50,832 nucleotides of DNA from contig JAFEAV010000047.1 of the NCBI GenBank assembly GCA_018266215.1, positions 1-50,832 of the forward strand, written 5' to 3'. Positions within the stretch are counted from its first letter, which is position 1; every line of letters begins with the position of its first letter. The translations under genes were made by a program, and so were the position numbers. Source of the DNA: Cyanobacteria bacterium SZAS LIN-3. Lineage in GTDB: Bacteria; Cyanobacteriota; Vampirovibrionia; Obscuribacterales; Obscuribacteraceae. The notes under the pieces are model-generated. The model was not told where the DNA came from and did no database searches. It worked only from the letters and a program-made list of their open reading frames with translations. Of the stretch, positions 16,719-25,501 are shown one piece after another.

Positions 16719-17423
16719 GTGTCTCTCGCTCATGCGCTCCGCAGCCCCTGCCTAATCGACACAAGTCTGCTTACAAATTTTTTGTACAGCGGAAATGCTT
16801 TGTTGCTTAAGCAACTATTAGGACAACCAGTCCAGATTACGCCAGTGATACTGGACCCAACTGAAATCGAATTCATTCAGGAAACCAATTCCACCTGCGC
16901 TTCTGAAGTTCTTCGTCCATTGTTCGCTTCGGCAGAAAAGCAGGGGCGGTATCAGAACGTCAGAACGCAAATAATGAGCTTCGCGCGCGCGGCGGAAGAT
17001 ATGTGGGTCGGGGTGGAATTGTCGGAAGCCGAATACTCGCTTGCAAGTACCTTCAGAGAAAAGACCATTTGGGACCAATGCCCATCTACCGGGCGGAGAC
17101 GAAAGAAGGGACTCGGCGCCGGCGAAGCGGAAGTCCTTGCAGTTGCTATTTCCAGACGCTGGACTGCGTTGTTAGACGACCAGGCTGCTGTGGAGCTGAT
17201 GCACTGTCTAGCGCCAAATTTGCCCGTAGTCCGAACATGCGCACTTCTCACCGAAGCGGTGAACCGCAATTTGATCGACTGTGGCAGTGCGGAGATTCTC
17301 TTCAACAAACAGATCTGCGAGGAGTTGCTGTTCAACTGCAAAAACTCCGCTACCGGAAAAGTCCTGCGGTTGAGATGCAATCCACCTAGATGCGTCTGGG
17401 AAGATCCCGTTCAGGGAGAATGA
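16719..17423 (+). CDS. PIN-domain protein, candidate RNase toxin
   Basis: A 234-residue protein with a GTG start nine bases after the upstream stop and only a weak ribosome binding site, so translation is probably coupled. PIN signatures are present in order: LIDTSLLTNFLY with D14, an acidic middle, GLGAGEAEVLAVAISRR with E136 or E138, and TALLDDQAAVELM with D153/D154. These are the acidic residues that bind divalent metal in PIN nucleases. The C-terminal 50 residues (ICEELLFNCKNSATGKVLRLRCNPPRCVW) are Cys-rich and not part of the domain. Pairing with an XRE-ImmA/IrrE gene has precedent among toxin-antitoxin loci. It is longer than the usual 130-150-residue VapC toxins, so a standard VapC assignment is not justified. 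Confidence 0.78.
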   Translation: MSLAHALRSPCLIDTSLLTNFLYSGNALLLKQLLGQPVQITPVILDPTEIEFIQETNSTCASEVLRPLFASAEKQGRYQNVRTQIMSFARAAEDMWVGVELSEAEYSLASTFREKTIWDQCPSTGRRRKKGLGAGEAEVLAVAISRRWTALLDDQAAVELMHCLAPNLPVVRTCALLTEAVNRNLIDCGSAEILFNKQICEELLFNCKNSATGKVLRLRCNPPRCVWEDPVQGE

Positions 17424-18276
17424 GGTCCAACTTCGAAATTGTGCAAGCAGGTACCGCTGCCTCTGATTGGTCAGGGCGAAATTCGGTTCGACAATCTCCC
17501 AGAGTCCGATCAGCTTTTTTCTGCTAACACAAGAAAGTCTTTAGAGGTCATGTATGATCCACTAAACGCCGGAACAACCCTTAATAGCTCATCAACGAGC
17601 TATTAAACTACGGCCCACCCAACTGAATATCACCGCCCTTCCGAGGCGCTGTTCAATTGAGGCGTCTGCGCGAGCGCATCACAAAGTTTTGCGCCCGGTA
17701 CAATCCCTTGGCACATTCACTGCTTTCGTGTCGAAAACAGATAATTTTCGCCTTTGGCGTCTATCTCCGACGGACTGCCATGACTGCTGACCTGAAGCAG
17801 GCCGGCTGAAATTGGAGCGGCCTGATTGATAATCTTGCAGAGCGGGTTTATGATCACCTTGCTCGATGTGCGTGTTGCCGGACTGGAAGAGGAGCTGTCC
17901 CTGGAGCGGTACTCACCGGCTGTGGCAAATGGCCTTGGAGGCGAAAACGAACAACCAAACAACCGCCTTTGGATATCTCTTCAATCTGCCGCCGCGTATA
18001 CACGGTTCGCTTCAACACCCTCTCCAAAATCATATCAGTATCACTCAGCCTGTCTACCCTTTCTACAATACCAATCGTGGTGCACACCTGGGAGTCCTTC
18101 GAACGGTAGCGATGCTACAAATTGACAATGAAACGCGCCCGAAAGCTGCCGGTCGAATTATACTCAAGAACGGCTACTATGGGCTAACACTGGCTATATA
18201 GCCGGGTATTGCTCAGCCGCACATTAATTCGGCAAAAGATCTCCGAAATTCACTTCTGCCGATTACGGTGGATACT
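17424..18276. other. gene-free stretch of about 850 bases
   Basis: Several open frames cross here (17717-17962 minus, 17854-18087 minus, 17826-18125 plus, 17866-18201 plus). None has a ribosome binding site, recognisable domain or consistent codon pattern, and they overlap each other on both strands. The region may hold a decayed gene; the minus-strand segment around 17717-17900 looks the most protein-like, but I cannot name it. A perfect hairpin lies at 17581-17606. Confidence 0.5.
17581..17606. repeat. perfect inverted repeat
   Basis: TTAATAGCTC-ATCAAC-GAGCTATTAA has 10-bp arms with no mismatch and a six-base loop. Neither side has a T-run, so it is not a standard terminator. It lies 158 bases after the PIN gene and could be a binding or recombination site, or an RNA end-processing hairpin. 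Confidence 0.7.
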
Positions 18277-20718
18277 CTACTCAATTTCATATCCTAACTG
18301 CTTATACTTCACGCGCCGACGCTCGAACATCTTTCTAAAAACTGGATGGGCTACGTCCACATAATCGTAAATACGCACATCTGTTTTGCCCTCACGCTGC
18401 CGGTGAAGCCGACCGGCATACTGTTCTACTCTTCCTTCAAAAGATATGGGCAAGAGCAAGAAGAGAGTGTCCAATCGTGGATCGTCAAAGCCCTCCCCGA
18501 TGTATTTACCAGTAGACAAAACGACCCTCTCGGTATCATCTGGTATTAACTTCAACGAGGCCAGGCTTGCGCTGCGCTCCTTCTTCGACATACCGCCTTT
18601 CAAGACGATGACATTCTTTGCGAAACCGGCCAATCGCTCAGCAAATAATTCCAAATGACTGACTCGCTCCGTCAAGACGAGCGGTGATCTGCCTTTATCA
18701 AGCTCTTTAAGAATGTCGTCAAAAATCAAATCATTTCTCTGCTCATCTGCAACAAGCTCGTCATACAATTCGCTAAAGTTAATGCCTGAGTCCGGCACAG
18801 GAGCATTGAAGGTTGTTGGTCGAGGGATGACTGAGTGCCTGACGCCTGATACCAGCAGGTGCTTTCGACGTGAATCTTTGAAAATAATAGGACCACAGTG
18901 CATTGTAATTATGGGATGGTGCCCATCCTTTCGAACTGGAGTCGCTGTCAAACCTAATACGAACTTTGCCTTGCTCTGCTTAATTATCTGTTCAAAGGTG
19001 AAAGCCGGCAAATGATGGCACTCATCGACAATAATTTGTCCATAGTCCGCGACAATATCCGAGACCACGCCTCGCCGCCCCAGAGTCTGAATGGTGGCAA
19101 TATCTAATTGCCCGGTCCGCTTCTTTTTACCGTCACCTAGTTGCCCCACACTTCGCGCAGGAATGTTCAAGAACTGGCCAATTCTTTCTCTCCACTGTTC
19201 GATGAGTTGAGACCGATGCACCAATATCAATGTATTTACCTTACGCTCAGCAATCACGTACAGAGCAACAACTGTCTTGCCAAAGGCAGTCGACGCACTT
19301 AGGACACCAATTTCAGAAGACAAAATCGCATTAGCGGCAGTGTCCTGATCGTCTCGAAGCGTGCCTATAAATTTAACGTCCAAAGCGCTGCCGACATTTC
19401 GTTCATCGATCTCATTCACTGAAACATTGTTGTGCGCCAGCAATTCTCGAAGCGCAGCCAAACATCCGCGAGGCAGAGAAATATGCTGGGTAAGATCATC
19501 TGCGCAACAAATAACTCGCGGCGTATCATGAGTGGACTGCCTTGTTGCCTGCTTTTGATAGAATTCAGGATTTTGAAAGGCCGCGAGACTTACGATCTTG
19601 TTTAGCGACTGGGAAGAGAAACCCGCTTTCGGCAGGTAAATCATGTTTCCCAAAACAAGAGACACACTCGGAGGAAACGGCTCCCGGAATTTTTGGTTCT
19701 GCTCTTTGCCAGATGGCTTCTGCTTCCAAGGCTCGTCAGACTCTTCGTCGTCAGAAGACAGCGGCAAGGTCACAATCGCTTCACGCTCTGAAGCCTCACG
19801 CACAATGGTTTCCAACTCGATCGCAGTTAATCGAACTATTGAACTCAGAAATGCCCACTGATCTGGAAAGGGTTGAAAATTCCTATCAACGAAAACAGCG
19901 TTTCCGAGCTTACTACTAGTTAACTGCAGGGGCAGCGCAATCAAATTACCAAAGCCTCCTTTTGGCATTGTGTCTTGATTCGGGAACAGCCTGTCGTATG
20001 ATTTGAAGGCAATCTGATATCGGTTCTCCTTGGTCGCCGAGACCAGGAGGGAACCAAGAGACCTAGCCAGAGAGGCGCGAACAGCTCTATCAAAAAAGAT
20101 CCATACATGAGCCCCATTGCCTGAACGGGACCTCTCAAGGTAAGCCGGTACGCGGAGGTGGTCGCACGTATCCAGAAATGCGAGTACATCCATTTGCCAA
20201 TCAGATTCGTCAAAGTCAGCCGCGAGAAAGCGGCACGTTTCATCTTTTAACAGCGGGTAAATTCCGATTGTTCTCTGTCCATTCAGGTGTTCTTCAATCA
20301 CACGATCGGTCAAAGGCAGAAGTTGACAGGCCGGAGCGCAAACAGTCTTGCCTCTTTCATTTTTAGTGTGACCATCCCAATCATGGTGTTTCGCCGGTGA
20401 GTAGTTTGAAGTACCATCGGCCTTTTCCCAACGCTGCGCATAAACATCATCGCGACCAGCGAAAAGACTACGAAAAAGAACTATGCGGCTATCCACAGCG
20501 CGAGTAACGGTCTTCGGCCGGTTACCAGGAGTGGAGTACGAAGCCTTGGACTCAGCTACAGTATCAGGGGCCGAAGCACTAACTCCTTTCAGCTGTTCAA
20601 TCTGAACCTTGAGCCTGGCAACTTCTTGACGCAACTCGGAATTTTCAGCTACGACACGGTCGTAATCTAACGTCTTATCGATAAACGGCAACCTCAGCTG
20701 ACGATCAAGCTTATCCAT
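18277..20718 (-). CDS. TOTE-type primase (AEP) + superfamily 2 helicase
   Basis: An 813-residue protein. Residues 20-45 are a short coiled coil (DRVVAENSELRQEVARLKVQIEQLKG). Residues 78-300 are an archaeo-eukaryotic primase of the TOTE conflict-system type: FRSLFAGRDDVYAQRWE, GIYPLLKDETCRFLAADFDESDW with metal-binding D168 and D170, ERSRSGNGAHVWIFFD with the catalytic His, and SYDRLFPNQDTMPKGGFGNLIALPLQ. Residues 450-813 are an SF2 helicase: Walker A STAFGKT at 476-482, DECHH at 566-570, TATP at 591-594, and the final motif QYAGRLHRQ. The usual C-terminal nuclease of many such systems is absent; the protein ends soon after the helicase. It overlaps the upstream gene by eight bases. TOTE systems are proposed nucleotide-dependent defences; the specific activity here is inferred. 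Confidence 0.85.
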   Translation of the reverse strand: MDKLDRQLRLPFIDKTLDYDRVVAENSELRQEVARLKVQIEQLKGVSASAPDTVAESKASYSTPGNRPKTVTRAVDSRIVLFRSLFAGRDDVYAQRWEKADGTSNYSPAKHHDWDGHTKNERGKTVCAPACQLLPLTDRVIEEHLNGQRTIGIYPLLKDETCRFLAADFDESDWQMDVLAFLDTCDHLRVPAYLERSRSGNGAHVWIFFDRAVRASLARSLGSLLVSATKENRYQIAFKSYDRLFPNQDTMPKGGFGNLIALPLQLTSSKLGNAVFVDRNFQPFPDQWAFLSSIVRLTAIELETIVREASEREAIVTLPLSSDDEESDEPWKQKPSGKEQNQKFREPFPPSVSLVLGNMIYLPKAGFSSQSLNKIVSLAAFQNPEFYQKQATRQSTHDTPRVICCADDLTQHISLPRGCLAALRELLAHNNVSVNEIDERNVGSALDVKFIGTLRDDQDTAANAILSSEIGVLSASTAFGKTVVALYVIAERKVNTLILVHRSQLIEQWRERIGQFLNIPARSVGQLGDGKKKRTGQLDIATIQTLGRRGVVSDIVADYGQIIVDECHHLPAFTFEQIIKQSKAKFVLGLTATPVRKDGHHPIITMHCGPIIFKDSRRKHLLVSGVRHSVIPRPTTFNAPVPDSGINFSELYDELVADEQRNDLIFDDILKELDKGRSPLVLTERVSHLELFAERLAGFAKNVIVLKGGMSKKERSASLASLKLIPDDTERVVLSTGKYIGEGFDDPRLDTLFLLLPISFEGRVEQYAGRLHRQREGKTDVRIYDYVDVAHPVFRKMFERRRVKYKQLGYEIE

Positions 20719-21325
20719 TCAACCAGGTCCATTCCGGCGCATACTGACTCACGAAATCCGGAGGGAACTTTCGCCCGATTTTCGAGGCCGCTTGCTTGCT
20801 AATCTCCGGCTGCCCCGCCGTAAGGAACAGAGTTTTCGCAAAACTAGCGTCTTCTTCGCAGCAGAAAGAAACGCACTCCTCAAATTCTGAAGAGCCATCA
20901 CCATGTGAAAGGACGTACAAGCCCCGGATGATTGCAAGGCAAAGGCTGAGAGATTCAGCTGGGTCACTTTCACCAGCAAGCTTTCCTAATCGCTCAAAAT
21001 ATGGGGCTAGTTGCTTGGAGATCAACTCAGCTGCAGCCTCCGAAGGCTCCCTGTAGCCATCCCAGCTTCGGCCAGAGCGCCCCCAAACGGCATCTTCTGT
21101 AATCTGGTTCAAGGCAGATTCGATTTCTCTGGCAAGTACATCAAAACGGTCGCGGGTATTCACCGAGAGAGCCAGCGCTTCTACAATCGGGACGAGCTCT
21201 TTGTGTTCCTCGACCAGGAGAAGAAGAATTCTCTTGGCTTCCACATCGCTGATTGCGGCCATATCCAGCTGGCTTTTCGCTCTAGTTTTGGGTTTCGCCT
21301 GCTTTTTGGGCGCTGGTTCTTTCAT
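20711..21325 (-). CDS. hypothetical helical partner of the primase-helicase
   Basis: A 204-residue protein with a basic N-terminal tail (MKEPAPKKQAKPKTRAKSQLD) and an otherwise helical body. The segment VWGRSGRSWDGYREPSEAAAELISKQLAPYFERLGKLAGESDPAESLSLCLAIIRGLY resembles the helical region that follows SWIM zinc fingers in some proteins, but no zinc ligands are present here. It overlaps the primase-helicase start by eight bases on the same strand, so the two are translationally coupled and probably act together. The basic tail could bind nucleic acid. It lies 79 bases downstream of the kinase gene, also on the minus strand. Function unknown. Confidence 0.72.
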   Translation of the reverse strand: MKEPAPKKQAKPKTRAKSQLDMAAISDVEAKRILLLLVEEHKELVPIVEALALSVNTRDRFDVLAREIESALNQITEDAVWGRSGRSWDGYREPSEAAAELISKQLAPYFERLGKLAGESDPAESLSLCLAIIRGLYVLSHGDGSSEFEECVSFCCEEDASFAKTLFLTAGQPEISKQAASKIGRKFPPDFVSQYAPEWTWLNG

Positions 21326-21404
21326 ACAGGCAATTTTAACAGGATCGAGTTCTGCTTATCAGCAGGCATCACGGTGGCATAGGAATCGCACGAAACGGCA
21401 TCCC

Positions 21405-23876
21405 TCAGGGCTCCTCCAGACAATCATGAAGCTCCTGGGGAGACATGTACGGCCTGAATTTGATTTTTGGCAGGGCTCGCTGCAGCTCCTCAACTTCAGC
21501 ACCAGGCATGCGAGCTGAAACTAAAAAGCGCACCTCCTTGAGTGCCGGCATCGCTGCCAGATCGGCAGCCAGATCCGACCTGTAACGAAGGTCCGGGACC
21601 TCCAGGATCTGCAGGTTACGGCATTCCTTGAGAATTGCCAGCTGCTCATGCGTGCCGGTGAAAAGCCCGAGAAACAAACGGGTCAGCTTTGGACACGAGG
21701 CAAATCCAGCAAGCTCTCGGTTAGGCAAGCCCCAACCGTCACAAAAAAACGTCTCCAGATTACTCATTGTGCCAATCAACTGAAACACTTTACGAAAATC
21801 AGGCTGCAAGCCAAACAATCGCAAATCACGAAATTTGGAAACAGCCCCGGTGCCCATCAAAAATTCCGGGCTAATCGGAGCAAAAGCCACCAGACGGGTA
21901 AGGTTTGACTGGTGCTTCAATTGAGCGACCAGGCCCGGCGGATAATCAGGATAGTCGACCTGCCAGAGCACCCCACCAAAGCAAAACGAATTTATCAACT
22001 TAAAGTCGCCCAGCGCGCGCATCGCCGCATAAAAATTAGCCGGGGTACGTCCTCGAATATAAAGCTCATCAAAGTCACCATCGCGCAATCCCGACCTGTC
22101 GACCGTCTCCCTCTCAAGCTTGGTGGTAATTAGCGTCAGGTGCTTGTCGGCAGGTACAAAGACCTCGTCTGACACAGGAGTGGCTCGCACATTGGGCCAA
22201 TCGCCGCTAGCAAGCAATAGAACCTGCTTAAAAGATTTGCCAGGGGGAAAGGAAAAATGTTTGCAGCGAATACCATTGTGCATTTCAATCCCACGAAATG
22301 CAGCCTTGCACTTAAAAGGCACTATTTTTTCACTCTCATCAACGCTGGGAGAGTTGCTGTAATCATTTATGTACTGCTCCGACAATCCCTTCTCCAGGTC
22401 TACCGCACCATTAATGGTGCCAGACCTCGCCGGATCAGCCCGACCGGATGCGGGCTTGAGAGATGTAGCCGCTTTCGCGACAGGCTTCGACGCAAACATA
22501 GAGAAGGCAAAGGAGACAACTACTGCGCCCAGCCCAAAAACCAGCAAACAGGCGCCGGCAATCAAAGCAAAATTTATAGCGCCGGATTTGGCGGGTGGCT
22601 CAGAAGCTGCGGCCCAATCCTTTGCCAGACTTGACGGTAAAAGCTCGACCGGCTCAACGTCGTATCCGGCGGCCACAAGCTCCAGATCAGCTCGCAGCTC
22701 ACTCAGCCACTGGTAGCGCTGAGCCGGGTCCTTGCGCAGCAGCCTGGTCATTACCACGTCGATAGATTCAGGCAGTGGCAGGTCGGGACGCACACTGCGT
22801 AGTGTCGGCGGCGGTGCCTCCATATGGCTGAACATTACCGCCGTCGGTATATTGCCGTCAAAAGGCGGACGACCGGTGAGGCATTCAAACATAGTGCAGC
22901 CAATCGAATAAATATCCGAGCGATGGTCGATGCGCTCGCCCCGGCACTGTTCGGGGCTCATATAATAGGGACTACCGAAAACATCACCAATAGTGGTAAG
23001 ACTCTGCTTGGCACGGTCCTGTCTGACCAGCTTGGCCAGACCAAAATCAAGCACGCTGACGTGGTGCCGGCCGTTTTCACCACCGCGCACCATGATATTG
23101 GCCGGCTTCAAGTCCCGGTGCAGGACGCCCGCACGGTGAGCGCATTCGACGCCGTCGCAAACCTGGATAAAGATATCCAGCACCTCCTCCAGCGCCATCG
23201 GCCCGTTGAGCGCCAGCAGTTCGGAGAGGTCCTTACCGTCAATATAGTCCATGGCGTAAAAAGGCAGACAGTTTTCGTGAATGCCCAGGTCGGTCACCCG
23301 CACCAGATTCTTATGTTCCAGCTTGGCCACCACTTTGGCCTCCAACTGGAAGCGCGTCCAACCCATCTCATTGACCTGGTCAGGCGGGATCACCTTGATT
23401 GCACATTTGCGCCCCAGGGCCTGGTGCTTAGCGAGATAGACCTCGCCCATTCCACCCTGACCCAACTTCTGCCGGATCAAATAGGTCCCGGCGATAACCG
23501 CGCCAGGAGCAAGGTCCACTCTGCCAGCGACACCGGGGGACCGATCGCCGCCAGAGACAAAAGTCTTATCGGCAGAAGAGAGCTTGAGCTTCCGGAAGCG
23601 CACGCTCATGTGTTTGTCTATGCGTGAATCTTTAGGCAAACACTTACAGCGTGTGCTCTGAAACAAAAAGCTTGTCAGTGAACCGAGCCGGTGCGACGGC
23701 ACGACCAGCAGGCCACACAGCGGGCAAAACTTGCGCTCGTCATCGAAGCCGCCGGTAGGCCTGGCCGAATCACGCCCACAGCTGCAGCGCAGGGGGCTGA
23801 ACAGATAAGAAGTAAGAGAGCCGGCCTTTTCCCCGTCGGCACGCTGTTTACCGCACTGTTCGCACCGGTTGGACAA
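21405..23876 (-). CDS. receptor-like Ser/Thr protein kinase with zinc ribbons and LRR-like ectodomain
   Basis: An 823-residue protein. The start is a TTG at 23876 with AAGG eight bases upstream; it is needed to include the first Cys pair. Residues 5-80 hold two copies of a C-x2-C module sharing GSLTS-Y/F-LF and ending RCSC or RCKC, likely zinc ribbons. The kinase domain (about 130-400) is complete: GQGGMGEVY at 139-147, K161, HRDLKPAN at 253-260, DFG at 277-279, then MSPEQ and the HRSDIYSIG helix. A transmembrane segment lies at about 435-462. The extracytoplasmic part contains leucine-rich-repeat-like units (LTRLVAFAPISPEF, KFRDLRLFGLQPDF, NLETFFCDGWGLP, CRNLQILEVPDL). All catalytic residues are present, so it should be active. 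The ligand and substrates are unknown. Confidence 0.92.
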   Translation of the reverse strand: MSNRCEQCGKQRADGEKAGSLTSYLFSPLRCSCGRDSARPTGGFDDERKFCPLCGLLVVPSHRLGSLTSFLFQSTRCKCLPKDSRIDKHMSVRFRKLKLSSADKTFVSGGDRSPGVAGRVDLAPGAVIAGTYLIRQKLGQGGMGEVYLAKHQALGRKCAIKVIPPDQVNEMGWTRFQLEAKVVAKLEHKNLVRVTDLGIHENCLPFYAMDYIDGKDLSELLALNGPMALEEVLDIFIQVCDGVECAHRAGVLHRDLKPANIMVRGGENGRHHVSVLDFGLAKLVRQDRAKQSLTTIGDVFGSPYYMSPEQCRGERIDHRSDIYSIGCTMFECLTGRPPFDGNIPTAVMFSHMEAPPPTLRSVRPDLPLPESIDVVMTRLLRKDPAQRYQWLSELRADLELVAAGYDVEPVELLPSSLAKDWAAASEPPAKSGAINFALIAGACLLVFGLGAVVVSFAFSMFASKPVAKAATSLKPASGRADPARSGTINGAVDLEKGLSEQYINDYSNSPSVDESEKIVPFKCKAAFRGIEMHNGIRCKHFSFPPGKSFKQVLLLASGDWPNVRATPVSDEVFVPADKHLTLITTKLERETVDRSGLRDGDFDELYIRGRTPANFYAAMRALGDFKLINSFCFGGVLWQVDYPDYPPGLVAQLKHQSNLTRLVAFAPISPEFLMGTGAVSKFRDLRLFGLQPDFRKVFQLIGTMSNLETFFCDGWGLPNRELAGFASCPKLTRLFLGLFTGTHEQLAILKECRNLQILEVPDLRYRSDLAADLAAMPALKEVRFLVSARMPGAEVEELQRALPKIKFRPYMSPQELHDCLEEP

Positions 23877-23959
23877 GCCTCAGACCTTCGACTTGACGAC
23901 AGACTGTGCCTATTTTACCAGGGCCCGGATTAGCCCCGATACGCTTGACCCCACAGGCA

Positions 23960-23977
23960 TGTCACGTGTTTTTCACG
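23960..23977 (+). promoter_or_regulatory. Pho-box-like direct repeat, site A
   Basis: TGTCACG-TGTT-TTTCACG gives two heptamers repeating every 11 bp, 93 bases before the start at 24071. The arrangement matches site C (36418-36435) in spacing and in the second heptamer. This is the geometry of binding sites for OmpR/PhoB-family response regulators; the regulator itself is not in the window. Confidence 0.6.
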
Positions 23978-24070
23978 TCTTTGGCCATAAGGTTAAATCC
24001 GGTTCAGGAACGCCACCCGCGACCGACTTAATAGATTCGCCACCCCGCACTTACTAACAGGTAGCAAGCC

Positions 24071-25402
24071 ATGGCTGACACCCCAGCGGCAGATTCGCAG
24101 ATTTCCAGACCGGTGCACAGAGATGCCGGCGACGCCAACACAACGACCAATCAGTCGCAGACCGCCTGGGGCGATGCCTCGCGCGCGTGCTGGGCGGCTC
24201 CTGAAAAAAACATGTGCACCATCCCCAAAGATGGTCCGCAGATGAGTATGATTCCCGGCAAATTGCCGAGTCTGGACGGCACCAGTGCCAGCCGCGCCCA
24301 GGACGTGCTGCCCAAGCTGGACATCGTCGGCGGCGACGCCCCGACCCAGGCCGCACCGGCCGCAACCGACAAAAACGCCCAGCAGCAAGCTAACGCCAAA
24401 ACACTTCTCAATCCCGACGCCAAACCTGAAGACAGAATCAAAGCTATCAACGAGCTGGTCAAAGCCGACGTCAAAAATGTCGATATGACAGGCGCAGACG
24501 GCAAGTCATACAGCCTCCGACTGGAGTCGGCCGACGCAGGCAAATCCAAGATGGTGCATGCCTTCCTGGTCAATCCCAATGGTCACGAGTCGACGGCCAT
24601 GCGCGGCATATTGAAAGCCGATGGAACGGTCGAACAGCAGCGCGACAAGAAAGGTCACGCGGTCGATTTCGAGGGCAAGGCCGGCCACAAAATGGACGCT
24701 ATGGCGCCCACAAAAATGGACCTGAGAACAGGCGACGCGGCTCCCCCGAAGCAGCATGCTGACAAACCAGCCGACCATCAGCCGCCCAAACCCCGTAGAG
24801 AGCCGGTCACCGACCACCCGCCAGTCAAGCAACGGCCCGAGCAGCAGACAGAGCAACAGGTTCACAATCCACCAAAGCCCCGTGAGAGACCGGCCAGACC
24901 AGAGCAGCAACCAGTCGAAGCTCCGCCCAAAGGAAAGACCCACGATCATGGCGGCACAGTCCACGATCCCAAAATCTTGAGCCGCGTGCCCGATGCACAG
25001 CTGATTGGCGCCTCGGGAGTAGTCACCTCCATGGCCAACCGCCGCGGAGAAGTGCAGCAGTACTGGCTGGCCGCTGACGCCGCCCACGCTCTCAATCAGG
25101 CAAATCAGATGCTCGCCGCTAAAGGCAAACAAGTCCTGCTCGAAGGCAAAAATGCCGCCGGACGCACGGTCGATACCCAGACTGAAATCTACACTCGCAG
25201 TCACGGTGGCCAGACCTTCGCCGCCGGCGCGCCCACATCTTCCAACCACACGCGCGGACGGGCCCTGGACATAGCCAACTACCAGGATCCCGATGTCGCT
25301 AGAGCGCTCAAGGAGGTCGGCTTCAGACAGGGTGACAGCCACGGGCCGATCAAGGGCGACGAGCACCACTTCAGCTTCGCCGGCAGACGCCGTCAGAAGT
25401 AA
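24071..25402 (+). CDS. disordered protein with C-terminal M15-like (D-Ala-D-Ala carboxypeptidase type) domain
   Basis: A 443-residue protein. It begins with a Ser/Thr/Gln-rich tail without a signal peptide. Residues 110-215 form a module (RIKAINELVKADVKNVDMTGADGKSYSLRLE ... MVHAFLVNPNGHESTAMRGILKADGTVEQQRDKKGHAV) that recurs in the protein encoded at 34944-36257. Residues 225-300 are a Pro/Gln/Arg-rich linker. The C-terminus (about 310-440) carries SSNHTRGRALDIANY with H393 and D400, and GDEHHFSF near 430. These correspond to the H-x6-D and ExH/HxH zinc ligands of M15/VanY peptidases that trim peptidoglycan stem peptides. The export route is unclear because no Sec signal is present. A Pho-box-like repeat precedes it. 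Confidence 0.82.
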   Translation: MADTPAADSQISRPVHRDAGDANTTTNQSQTAWGDASRACWAAPEKNMCTIPKDGPQMSMIPGKLPSLDGTSASRAQDVLPKLDIVGGDAPTQAAPAATDKNAQQQANAKTLLNPDAKPEDRIKAINELVKADVKNVDMTGADGKSYSLRLESADAGKSKMVHAFLVNPNGHESTAMRGILKADGTVEQQRDKKGHAVDFEGKAGHKMDAMAPTKMDLRTGDAAPPKQHADKPADHQPPKPRREPVTDHPPVKQRPEQQTEQQVHNPPKPRERPARPEQQPVEAPPKGKTHDHGGTVHDPKILSRVPDAQLIGASGVVTSMANRRGEVQQYWLAADAAHALNQANQMLAAKGKQVLLEGKNAAGRTVDTQTEIYTRSHGGQTFAAGAPTSSNHTRGRALDIANYQDPDVARALKEVGFRQGDSHGPIKGDEHHFSFAGRRRQK

Positions 25403-25403
25403 C

Positions 25404-25421
25404 CGTCACGTTGTCGTCACG
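25404..25421 (+). promoter_or_regulatory. Pho-box-like direct repeat, site B
   Basis: CGTCACG-TTGT-CGTCACG is two identical heptamers 11 bp apart, beginning one base after the stop codon at 25402 and 81 bases before the start at 25502. A weaker third copy (CAACACA, 25426-25432) keeps the 11-bp register. Confidence 0.6.
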
Positions 25422-25447
25422 CACCCAACACAGCTCCGTTATCTCAG

Positions 25448-25494
25448 CTCCGTACAGTAGAAATCGTCAACCAACCGATTTCTTTACTACGGAG
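25448..25494 (+). promoter_or_regulatory. 5' UTR hairpin sequestering the Shine-Dalgarno
   Basis: CTCCGTA (25448-25454) pairs with TACGGAG (25488-25494), and GAAATCG (25460-25466) pairs with CGATTTC (25476-25482). A 5x5 internal loop separates the stems and a nine-base loop closes the hairpin. The GGAG ribosome binding site (25491-25494), seven bases before the ATG at 25502, is fully paired. A second copy of CAGCTCCGT lies at 25431-25439 and could act as an alternative anti-Shine-Dalgarno. A translational switch is inferred. Confidence 0.6.
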
Positions 25495-25501
25495 CCGTCT
25501 C

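Noticed and set aside
17581..17606. Intrinsic terminator
   Set aside because: The perfect stem has no T-run on either side, so it is listed as an inverted repeat.
22824..23627. 267-residue plus-strand frame
   Set aside because: Antisense to the kinase domain, whose motifs are all intact.
24506..25369. 287-residue minus-strand frame
   Set aside because: Antisense to the M15-like gene; arises from its GC-rich, stop-poor sequence.
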